Under the pieces are notes generated by a model. The model was not told the origin of the DNA. It worked only from the letters and a program-made list of their open reading frames with translations, and did not search any database. From JAQTRU01 sp041645555 (GTDB taxonomy: Bacteria > Patescibacteriota > Patescibacteriia > Patescibacteriales > JAQTRU01), in the NCBI GenBank assembly GCA_041645555.1, contig JBAZPX010000018.1, positions 1 to 20,545 on the forward strand: a DNA stretch of 20,545 bases, in the 5' to 3' direction. How positions within the stretch are numbered: the stretch's first letter is position 1; the number at the start of each line of letters is the position of its first letter. The position numbers and the translations under genes were made by a program. Of this stretch, positions 6,929-12,476 are shown piece by piece.

Positions 6929-7068
6929 GCTGCGTGTCTACCCGCCTCGCTCGCCTCGCTGAAGCTATGGCGAAGCGGGCTGAAGATGATCCCGCTTAGC
7001 GGGATTGTCGAGGCGGGCCAGTTCCCCCACTGTGCTTACGCATAAGCGGGGCGCAGCACCACTTCGGC
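6929..7068 (-). pseudogene. tRNA-Leu(CAG) 5' fragment with two palindromic inserts in the D-arm
   Basis: Three blocks match the first 31 nt of tRNA-Leu(CAG) in order. Block one is GCCGAAGTGGT (7058-7068), block two GGAACTGG (7018-7025) and block three TAGACACGCAGC (6929-6940). Between blocks one and two is a 32-nt insert (7026-7057) with the hairpin GCTTA-CGCA-TAAGC. Between blocks two and three is a 77-nt insert (6941-7017) ending in CCCGCCTCG and CGAGGCGGG, with the inner palindrome ATCCCGCTTAGCGGGAT. Removing both inserts restores the tRNA 5' half with no base lost. No 3' half follows. A TATACT box lies immediately upstream (7070-7075), perhaps a leftover promoter. Confidence 0.85.
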
Positions 7069-7143
7069 GAGTATAAAATAATATAAAAATAAAATAATAA
7101 AATAAAAATTATTATCTTCTTAAATATTTTATTTTTAGTGAGG

Positions 7144-9084
7144 TTACCAGATAAGGCGTTTGCCGGTTTTTATATACCAGTCGGAGATATTGGCAAAACG
7201 ATTGCTTGGGGTTAGAATATTTTTTACATCAAATCCCTTTATCTTTTTGCTTTGGGTATAAGTATAATAAGGCGAGTATAAAAATATAGCCGGCGTCTCT
7301 TCTGCCATAATCTCCTGGAACTTTTTATATTTTTCGATTCTCGTGGTTTGGTTTGAAGTAAGGCGGGCATCCTCCAGGAGCTGGTCTACATCTTTATTGG
7401 TGTAGTTAGCGAGGTTGGAGCCGCCTTCGCCAGTCTGGGAAGAATGCCAGAAAGTATAAACATCAGGGTCATTGCCGACGACTTGGCCGTAGAGAAGCGC
7501 TTCAAAGTTTTTCGGTTTTATAATTTCGGATTGGATTTGGCTTACCGGGGTTATGTTCAAATTGGTTTTAACTCCGGCTTTTTCCCAGAAGCTTTTTATT
7601 TTTTCAGCGATTTTAATATTATTTTCCGTTTCCACCGTGGTTAAATTTATAGCCAGGAATTTATTATCCTTTTTGCGCCAGCTGCCGGCGCCTTGAGCGA
7701 GTTTTGCTTCAGCTTCCGCCTTTATTTTTTCGTCAGTCGAAGCTTTGTCGGTTTCGGCCTTGGCTATTTCTTCAACGGTTATGGTTGTTGTCGCCCAGCC
7801 GGATTCGGTTAAAAGTTTATCCGCTTCCTCCGGGCTATATTTATATTTTTTCGCTTCCTGATTGTAAGCGAAACTGCTTGGCAGAATCGGGCCGTCAATT
7901 AAATAGGCGTCTTCCCCAAAAACCGCGGCCACAATTTCACTTTTGCTTAAAGCTAGACTCAAGGCCTGCCGGACTTTTTTGTCGGCCAGGGCCGGATTGT
8001 TTTTTTGGTTAAAGAAGACGGCGGTAATCTGCGGCTGGTTCAGCTTATGGAAATTCAAGGAATCCTTAGAAACCAGGCTGTCCTTTAAGGCGGCCGGCAG
8101 GTAGCTTAAGCCGCTGACGCTATTTTCATTTAAAGCCGCCACCGCCTCTTCAAAGCTTGAAAAAAATTTAAAAGTCAGAGTTTCCAAGTTTGGTTTAGGC
8201 CCGTAATAATCATTATTTACTGCTAAGTTATAACTCCTTATATTACCGGATTTATCTTTAGTTAAAGACTTGAATTTATAAGGGCCGGAACCGATTGGCT
8301 TAAAATTAAGTTCAGCCAGGCCGGCTGCTTCCGGGGAAATCGGCAGCCAAAGGTTCTCGGGGATAATGCCGAAAGTCAAAAGTTCTAAAAAAGCGGCATA
8401 GGGTTCGGTCAGATTGAACTTCACGGTTTTTTCATCTATCTTGGCAATGCTCACTCCGGAAAAACTTAATCGCAGGGGAGATTTATAGCTTAGGTTAGTG
8501 AGAGCGTTAAAGGTAAAGACAATATCATCAGTCGTGACTTTTTCGCCGTTATGCCATTTGCCGTCTTCCCTGATAGTTAAAGTATAAATTTTTCCATCTT
8601 CGCTTAAAGTGTAGTCGGTTACCAAATCCTTAACAAGTTCCCCGTTTTGGCCGTGCCTAAAAAGGGAAGAAAATATTAGCTGGCCAAGGTCGCTGTCAAC
8701 GTCGCTGGTATTGGTATAAAGGGGATTTATATATTTAGGCGCTCCGATAAGGCCTTCTATATATTCGCCCCCGGCAACCGGCACGAGCCGAACATGGGTT
8801 TTATAAAAATTATAGCCGAGGACAAAGACATTTATAAGGATGACAAGCAGACACAGGTTTATGAGAATTAATTCCTTCCGGCTTAAAAATCTTTTTAAAT
8901 ATTTTATCTGTTTTAAATTCGGGATTCTTGATTTAGCCAGAGAGTAAATAAGTTTTTTATCAAGCTCCGTTTGTTTAGAGGAAAAAATGCTGCCGCCCTT
9001 GGCTTTAAATAAAAAATAAAAGGAAGCTAAAAGATTTTTAGCTTTTTCGAGATACCGGCTAATTTTACTTTTTCTCAAGTCCAC
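7144..9084 (-). CDS. Oligopeptide/dipeptide-type extracellular substrate-binding protein (SBP family 5)
   Basis: 646 aa. The first 70 residues are basic and cytoplasmic-looking, followed by one membrane segment at about 72-92 (LILINLCLLVILINVFVLGY), then the binding domain outside. Family 5 features include GAPKYINPLYTNTSDVDSDLGQ near the start of the lobe, LVTDYTLSEDGKIYTLTI, and WHNGEKVTTDDIVFTFNAL, as in OppA/DppA-type proteins that bind peptides for ABC import. There is no lipobox, so it is anchored by the helix rather than by lipid. An Ala/Lys/Glu-rich insert with coiled-coil character (KAETDKASTDEKIKAEAEA) interrupts the second lobe. No permease or ATPase gene is adjacent. The start is GTG with no Shine-Dalgarno, and no in-frame ATG exists nearby. 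The gene begins 29 nt after secG and probably shares its transcript. Confidence 0.9.
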   Translation of the reverse strand: MDLRKSKISRYLEKAKNLLASFYFLFKAKGGSIFSSKQTELDKKLIYSLAKSRIPNLKQIKYLKRFLSRKELILINLCLLVILINVFVLGYNFYKTHVRLVPVAGGEYIEGLIGAPKYINPLYTNTSDVDSDLGQLIFSSLFRHGQNGELVKDLVTDYTLSEDGKIYTLTIREDGKWHNGEKVTTDDIVFTFNALTNLSYKSPLRLSFSGVSIAKIDEKTVKFNLTEPYAAFLELLTFGIIPENLWLPISPEAAGLAELNFKPIGSGPYKFKSLTKDKSGNIRSYNLAVNNDYYGPKPNLETLTFKFFSSFEEAVAALNENSVSGLSYLPAALKDSLVSKDSLNFHKLNQPQITAVFFNQKNNPALADKKVRQALSLALSKSEIVAAVFGEDAYLIDGPILPSSFAYNQEAKKYKYSPEEADKLLTESGWATTTITVEEIAKAETDKASTDEKIKAEAEAKLAQGAGSWRKKDNKFLAINLTTVETENNIKIAEKIKSFWEKAGVKTNLNITPVSQIQSEIIKPKNFEALLYGQVVGNDPDVYTFWHSSQTGEGGSNLANYTNKDVDQLLEDARLTSNQTTRIEKYKKFQEIMAEETPAIFLYSPYYTYTQSKKIKGFDVKNILTPSNRFANISDWYIKTGKRLIW

Positions 9085-9113
9085 TTGTTTAAAAGTTTAG
9101 AGAATGTGGGCGG

Positions 9114-9326
9114 CTAAAGAATTATAGCCGCAAGAGAGACCGCGAAAAATATTATGGAAAAGATTATAGTAGCGACGAATATTTTTTTCTCAAAGCCGCG
9201 CTTAGCCAGGTAAACGTTATTGCTCCCGCCAAAAACCGCCGAAAGGCCAGTGCCCCGGTTCTGCAGCAAAATAGCAACCATTAATGCCACTGCGATAATA
9301 ACTTGGATAATTTGCATTGCGTCCAT
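9114..9326 (-). CDS. secG: Preprotein translocase subunit SecG
   Basis: 70 aa with the two membrane helices of SecG (about 4-22 and 48-70) and the conserved loop LLQNRGTGLSAVFGG followed by a polar turn. SecG is the small subunit of the SecYEG channel and helps SecA-driven export. The start codon is 4 nt after the rplT stop, indicating an operon and probably translational coupling. A family-5 binding protein that depends on Sec export follows 29 nt downstream. Confidence 0.92.
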   Translation of the reverse strand: MDAMQIIQVIIAVALMVAILLQNRGTGLSAVFGGSNNVYLAKRGFEKKIFVATIIFSIIFFAVSLAAIIL

Positions 9327-9330
9327 ATAT

Positions 9331-9675
9331 CTATTTTAGCTCTTTTATGATTTTTTCCAAAATGGCCGGGTTATTTTCCCCTAAGTCAGCCAGAATTTTC
9401 CGGTCCAGTTCGATTTTGTTAGTTTTTAACTTATTAATGAATTGGGAGTAAGACAAGCCGTAAGGGCGGACCGCAGCGTTTATTCTTATCTGCCAGAGAT
9501 TCCGGCGGACCCTTTTTTCTTTTTTCCGGTCAACATAAGAATGCACGCCGGCTTTGGTAGCGGCGGTTTTAGCGAGGCGAAGCCAGTTTTTTCTTCCCCA
9601 CTTGAATCCTTTTACTTTTTTCCTTAAGGTATGGCGCTTTTTTACGTGGCCCACGCCTCTTTTTACTCTTGGCAT
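9331..9675 (-). CDS. rplT: Large ribosomal subunit protein bL20
   Basis: 114 aa, close to the usual length. The family start MPRVKRGVGHVKKRHTLRKK, the long basic N-terminal helix and the RINAAVRPYGLSYSQFINKL core are all present. bL20 binds 23S rRNA early in 50S assembly and in several bacteria represses the infC-rpmI-rplT operon. It is the third gene of that conserved operon here, and the rpmI-rplT gap carries a strong hairpin. Confidence 0.97.
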   Translation of the reverse strand: MPRVKRGVGHVKKRHTLRKKVKGFKWGRKNWLRLAKTAATKAGVHSYVDRKKEKRVRRNLWQIRINAAVRPYGLSYSQFINKLKTNKIELDRKILADLGENNPAILEKIIKELK

Positions 9676-9693
9676 ATTTTAGTTGAAAGTTGT

Positions 9694-9733
9694 AAAGCCA
9701 TAAAATCCGCAAAGTCCGATTTTTTATGGCTTT
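9694..9733 (-). promoter_or_regulatory. Hairpin between rpmI and rplT
   Basis: AAAGCCATAAAA and TTTTATGGCTTT form a perfect 12-bp stem with a 16-nt loop, starting 3 nt after the rpmI stop. It is not followed by a T run on the minus strand, so termination is unlikely. A bL20 control site or an mRNA processing or stability element is possible. Confidence 0.55.
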
Positions 9734-9736
9734 AGT

Positions 9737-9931
9737 TTATCTGTATGGTAATAATTGTTTTATGGTTTTAACATTAGTCGAGCTCGCTTCAATATCCCGG
9801 CGTTTGTTGCGGGTGGTATTGCCCCGTTCCCGGGAATTAAAATGGTCCTGGCCGGCTTTTCTCCGCATTATTTTGTGCCGGGTTATGGTAAAGCGCTTAG
9901 CGGTAGCTTTATGGGTTTTAATTTTTGGCAT
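9737..9931 (-). CDS. rpmI: Large ribosomal subunit protein bL35
   Basis: 64 aa, the normal length. MPKIKTHKATAKRF is the family start, followed by GQDHFNSRERGNTTRNKRR and a C-terminal VKTIKQLLPY. bL35 is a small basic protein of the 50S subunit. It sits between infC and rplT in the usual order. A weak hairpin followed by TTTTTTATTTTT lies in the 42-nt gap after infC (about 9935-9960), which could be a partial attenuator. No Shine-Dalgarno is seen. Confidence 0.96.
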   Translation of the reverse strand: MPKIKTHKATAKRFTITRHKIMRRKAGQDHFNSRERGNTTRNKRRDIEASSTNVKTIKQLLPYR

Positions 9932-9973
9932 ATGTAAAAATAAAAAACAGGTTTAATCGGCCTGATTTAAGCT

Positions 9974-10561
9974 TTAATTATTTCTATTGGCTAGTATTAT
10001 ATTAAACCTTCCGCCCTGTTTTGTCAAGGGTTGCTCGGCCAGGACGTTTAAGCCCTCGGTTTTTTCCAGTTTTTGCACGAAATCCATTATAACTTCCCTG
10101 GCTTTTTCCGGATGCTGTTTTTCCCTTCCTTTTAGCACCAAGTCAATCTTTAATTTATCGCCGCTAGTTAAGAATTTTTTGGCCTGGTTTAAGCGGAAGT
10201 TAAAATCATGCTCGCTGATTCTCGCTGACAAACGGATGCCCTTGGTGTCTACTTTTTTCTGCATCACTTTCTGCTTATGCTCCTTTTTCTCCAGTTCATA
10301 TTTCAGCTGGCCCAAATTTATGATTTTTACGACCGGCGGATTTAACTTCGGGTTGACTTCCACCAAATCCAAGCCGATTTCCGCGGCCATGGCCAGAGCC
10401 TTTTCCGTGGGAACATTACCGATAGTTTCCCCATTTTCATCAATTAGAAAAACTTCCGGCACCTTAATCTGCTGGTTGGACAGAAATTTCTTTTTATCTT
10501 CTTTTGGTTTGGCTCTTTGCCATTTCCTGCGCATTTTTGTATTAGTTAACAGTCCCGTCAC
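9974..10561 (-). CDS. infC: Translation initiation factor IF-3
   Basis: 195 aa from a GTG start. IF-3 signatures are IKVPEVFLIDENGETIGNVP in the N domain and, in the C domain, DTKGIRLSARISEHDFNFRL followed by KIDLVLKGREKQHPE. IF-3 binds the 30S subunit and checks start-codon pairing. An in-frame ATG at 10534 would give 186 aa starting MRRKWQRAKP, and neither start has a clear ribosome binding site. A TATAAT sequence lies about 5 nt before the GTG, so a promoter there would make the ATG more likely. Rare start codons are a known feature of infC in other bacteria. The gene heads the infC-rpmI-rplT cluster. Confidence 0.94.
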   Translation of the reverse strand: MTGLLTNTKMRRKWQRAKPKEDKKKFLSNQQIKVPEVFLIDENGETIGNVPTEKALAMAAEIGLDLVEVNPKLNPPVVKIINLGQLKYELEKKEHKQKVMQKKVDTKGIRLSARISEHDFNFRLNQAKKFLTSGDKLKIDLVLKGREKQHPEKAREVIMDFVQKLEKTEGLNVLAEQPLTKQGGRFNIILANRNN

Positions 10562-10606
10562 TTTATTATATTTATTGTGGGCGGGATCCCGCTAAGGCGG
10601 TGATAA

Positions 10607-10888
10607 TTAGTAAATAGTAAACAGTAAAAGGTATATTAATAACATTATAGCATTAAACCAGATACAGTCTCGCGAGTATATTTCGCTGGCACGTTTTTTA
10701 GAAACTACGATTATGGACGTTATCAGCGGCGGCAGATGGACTATTAAGGCGACTGCGGCAATAATGAATTTTAAATTAATTTTTGCTAAATAACCCAGGG
10801 TAATTAACAGAAATCCAAGACTGCAAATAAACCAAATAGCATGGTTGGCGTTTCTGAATATTTTTTTCTTAATTAGCCATTCAATCAT
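10607..10888 (-). CDS. Small three-helix membrane protein, hypothetical
   Basis: 93 aa with hydrophobic segments at about 15-35 (AIWFICSLGFLLITLGYLA), 41-61 (FIIAAVALIVHLPPLITSIIVV) and 77-93 (WFNAIMLLIYLLLFTIY), so most of the protein is in the membrane. It has a basic N terminus (IKKKIFRNANH) and a polar loop (SKKRASEIYSRD). I do not recognise a family. It lies between tRNA-Gly and infC, transcribed in the same direction, and could be read into infC from an upstream promoter. No Shine-Dalgarno is visible. Confidence 0.65.
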   Translation of the reverse strand: MIEWLIKKKIFRNANHAIWFICSLGFLLITLGYLAKINLKFIIAAVALIVHLPPLITSIIVVSKKRASEIYSRDCIWFNAIMLLIYLLLFTIY

Positions 10889-10900
10889 TTTTTCTAAAAT

Positions 10901-10938
10901 TTCTTAAATCTAAAATCTACAATCTAAAATCTGAAATT
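10901..10938. repeat. A/T-rich 'ATCTAAAATC' repeat 3' of tRNA-Gly
   Basis: AAATCTAAAATC, AATCTAAAATC and TGAAATT words run up to the tRNA-Gly 3' end. They match the tracts after tRNA-Ala and the tmRNA. Confidence 0.6.
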
Positions 10939-10942
10939 AATA

Positions 10943-11017
10943 TGGAGCGGGTAACGGGAGTCGAACCCGTATTTCGACCTTGGCAAGGTCGCATAATAGC
11001 CGCTATACGATACCCGC
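10943..11017 (-). tRNA. tRNA-Gly (anticodon GCC)
   Basis: Acceptor GCGGGTA pairs with TACCCGC. The anticodon stem CGACC/GGTCG holds TTGCCAA, so the anticodon is GCC. The T-arm contains GGGTTCGACTCCC. The 3' end is encoded as TCCA, so unlike the other three tRNAs here this one carries its CCA in the gene. The 5' acceptor strand is shared with one arm of a palindrome (11013-11046). Confidence 0.97.
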
Positions 11018-11046
11018 CTACGCTCGCTGAGGCGAGCTTCGGCGGG
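11013..11046. repeat. GC-rich palindrome overlapping the tRNA-Gly 5' end
   Basis: CCCGCC at 11013-11018 pairs with GGCGGG at 11041-11046, with an inner CGCTCGC-type stem (GCTCGC/GCGAGC). The left arm includes the first five bases of the tRNA acceptor. The ends match the CCCGCC...GGCGGG ends of the inserts near tRNA-Leu(CAG). Confidence 0.6.
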
Positions 11047-11120
11047 CAGGCCCGCTAACTCACGATAGCGATTTAGGCTTTTAATTATTCGCTTGCCATC
11101 CGTAGCTTTAGCGAAGGATG

Positions 11121-11179
11121 GTGCCCGAGGCGGGACTCGCCCGGTCATCCGACCGGGCGTCAGGTCGAATGACCTGACG
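11121..11179 (-). pseudogene. tRNA-Leu(TAA) 3' fragment ending in two hairpins
   Basis: Positions 11121-11139 repeat the last 19 nt of the tRNA-Leu(TAA) locus at 11218-11236 exactly. Within the T-loop the copy stops and is replaced by two hairpins in a row: CCCGGTC/GACCGGG (11140-11157) and CGTCAGGTC/GACCTGACG (11158-11179). On the minus strand it lies about 40 nt downstream of the intact gene. No other part of the tRNA is present. Confidence 0.8.
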
Positions 11180-11218
11180 AACCTCTTGCTTTTTACAATT
11201 CTGTCATTATTTTTTAAG

Positions 11219-11303
11219 TGCCCGAGGCGGGACTCGGACCCGCACGGAGTATGAATCCAAGGGATTTTAAGTCCCTCGTGTATACCAATTTCACCACTCG
11301 GGC
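11219..11303 (-). tRNA. tRNA-Leu (anticodon TAA)
   Basis: 85 nt on the minus strand. Acceptor GCCCGAG pairs with CTCGGGC. Stem AGGGA/TCCCT encloses CTTAAAA, so the anticodon is TAA. The long variable arm is class II, and the T-arm contains GGGTCCGAGTCCC. CCA is not encoded. A broken 3' copy is at 11121-11179. Confidence 0.97.
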
Positions 11304-11322
11304 GTCTTTGATTTTAGAATTA

Positions 11323-11391
11323 AGATTTTAGATTTCAGATTGCTGGCTACTGGTTCTAAAGTTAAATTCTTAAATCTGAAATCTAAAATCT
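11323..11391. repeat. Perfect 19-bp A/T-rich inverted repeat between tmRNA and tRNA-Leu(TAA)
   Basis: AGATTTTAGATTTCAGATT (11323-11341) is the exact inverse of 11373-11391, with a 31-nt spacer. It is made of the same ATCTAAAATC/ATCTGAAATC words found after the other RNA genes. It lies 9 nt past the tmRNA 3' end, where it could protect or define the 3' end of the precursor. Confidence 0.7.
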
Positions 11392-11400
11392 GAAATTACT

Positions 11401-11790
11401 TGGTGGAGATGGTGGGAATCGAACCCACGTCTAATAAGTTCTTCTAAGCATATTTACAGGAATAGCCTTATTTGTTTTCTTGTTATGGCCGTAAAAATAA
11501 AGCAAAATCGGCTATAACCAGTTCTCTTGGTTTTAATTTATAAGCGAGAACGATTTATAAATCTATCTTCATAAATGACACCCGATACCGGTTATGAAGA
11601 CTCATCCGGTCGGATGGCTGCGGCTTTATTAAGCGACAGCAGGAGCAAAAGCCAAATTGGCAAAAGCCATTTTGACCTTGCTTACAAATGTGTTGACATT
11701 TGAATTTTACGGGCCAGTTTTACGTGAATAGCCCGTGGCCACGTCCCGAATGTTTAGAAAGAATTCTCATTATCGATGCCTGGCATCCCC
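11401..11790 (-). ncRNA. ssrA: tmRNA (10Sa RNA)
   Basis: About 390 nt on the minus strand. The 5' end GGGGATG pairs with the 3' end CATCTCC, followed by ACCA, forming the tRNA-like acceptor with an encoded CCA. The T-arm GGGTTCGATTCCC precedes it. An internal reading frame ends in two stops (TAA TAA at 11626-11631). Reading back from the stops gives ...KMAFANLAFAPAVA, with the probable resume codon AAA at 11671-11673 preceded by GGTC. The hydrophobic, Ala-ending tag is what ClpXP-type proteases recognise in other bacteria. tmRNA with SmpB frees ribosomes stalled on broken mRNA, and smpB is directly upstream. Confidence 0.95.
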
Positions 11791-11801
11791 GTTGTCTGTG
11801 G

Positions 11802-11868
11802 GATTCTTAGGATTATGGCGATTCTTGGGATTCTTAGGATGACTTTAAAAACAGAAATCCTAAGAATC
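11802..11868. repeat. GATTCTTAGGAT repeats and inverted repeat between smpB and ssrA
   Basis: GATTCTTAGGAT occurs at 11802-11813 and 11829-11840. Its exact inverse ATCCTAAGAATC is at 11857-11868, with further AGAATCCTA words to about 11900. The 12-bp stem with a 16-nt loop would sit in the smpB-ssrA transcript just before the tmRNA 5' end, possibly marking a processing site. Confidence 0.65.
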
Positions 11869-11902
11869 TTAAGAATCCTAAAGATCGCAAGAATCCTATC
11901 GT

Positions 11903-12367
11903 CTACCGTCTTTTTGTCAAAGTGCGGATTTTGCGATCCACCTCTCTTTTCTTTATCGTTTCCCTTTTATCGTACTTCTTTTTGCCCTTACCTAAGCCGA
12001 ATTCCAATTTTACAAAACTATGTTTAGTATATATTTTTAAAGGCACTAATGTCAACCCTTGCTCCTTCCTCTTCCCGATCAGGCGTTTTATCTCTTTTTT
12101 ATTAAGCAGTAGCTGGCGCGGCCTGGTCGGGTCATAATCGGGGATTGGTCCGGCGTTCTTATATAAAGAGATATGGGCGTTAATCAGGTATACCTGCGGC
12201 TGCTGGTTCTTTTTGGGGGTTTTTAAAGTTACATAGCTTCCCTTTAGGCCGATATGCCCGGTTTTGGCGGATTTTACTTCGTGCCCGAAAAGGACTATGC
12301 CGGCTTCGTATTTATCGCCGATATTATAGTCAAAAATAGCTCGTTTGTTTATCGCTAAAGTAGGCAT
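11903..12367 (-). CDS. smpB: SsrA-binding protein SmpB
   Basis: 154 aa from the ATG at 12367 (MPTLAINKRAIFDYNIGDKY), which matches the usual SmpB start. An in-frame GTG at 12385 would add six residues. Family features are the FGHEVKSAKTGHIGLKGSYV core, the INAHISLYKNAG stretch, RLIGKRKEQGLTLVPLKIY, and the basic tail GKGKKKYDKRETIKKREVDR, which becomes ordered in the ribosomal A site and decoding centre. SmpB carries tmRNA to stalled ribosomes. It is one of the few genes here with a strong ribosome binding sequence (GAGGTGAGGG), and that sequence lies inside palindromic repeat copy B. ssrA follows about 110 nt downstream. Confidence 0.96.
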   Translation of the reverse strand: MPTLAINKRAIFDYNIGDKYEAGIVLFGHEVKSAKTGHIGLKGSYVTLKTPKKNQQPQVYLINAHISLYKNAGPIPDYDPTRPRQLLLNKKEIKRLIGKRKEQGLTLVPLKIYTKHSFVKLEFGLGKGKKKYDKRETIKKREVDRKIRTLTKRR

Positions 12368-12383
12368 AGACGCAATTGCCCTC

Positions 12384-12460
12384 ACCTCACCCCCATACCC
12401 CCTCTCCTAATTAGGAGAGGGGGAGGAGCTCCGCCAGCTGGCGGAGCGACGGGGAGAGGT
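12384..12460. repeat. CTCTCCTAATTAGGAGAG palindromic repeat, copy B
   Basis: It has the same central palindrome as copy A (4641-4660) and similar ends (ACCTCACCCCC ... ACGGGGAGAGGT), plus an extra inner palindrome GCTCCGCCAGCTGGCGGAGC. Its right end supplies the purine-rich leader of smpB. It fills the tig-smpB gap. Confidence 0.75.
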
Positions 12461-12476
12461 AGGGGGGGCAATTTAT

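Noticed and set aside
6929..7068. tRNA-Leu copy with introns
   Set aside because: The 3' half never follows, the inserts lie in the D-arm rather than in the anticodon loop, and an intact gene sits next to it.
10581..10592. GCGGGATCCCGC before infC as an operator
   Set aside because: It is a perfect palindrome, but GC-rich palindromes of this type are scattered through the window, and there is no positional support such as overlap with a clear promoter.
9987..10595. 202-codon plus-strand ORF opposite infC
   Set aside because: It is antisense to a clear IF-3 gene, with no domain or start signal of its own.
10924..11148. 74-codon minus-strand ORF
   Set aside because: It runs through tRNA-Gly and the palindromic DNA upstream. 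Its SFAKATDGK peptide is the translation of a palindromic repeat, so it is not a gene.
11802..11900. Possible short CRISPR array
   Set aside because: The 12-nt words are irregularly spaced, in both orientations, and overlap one another. There are no constant-length spacers and no cas genes.
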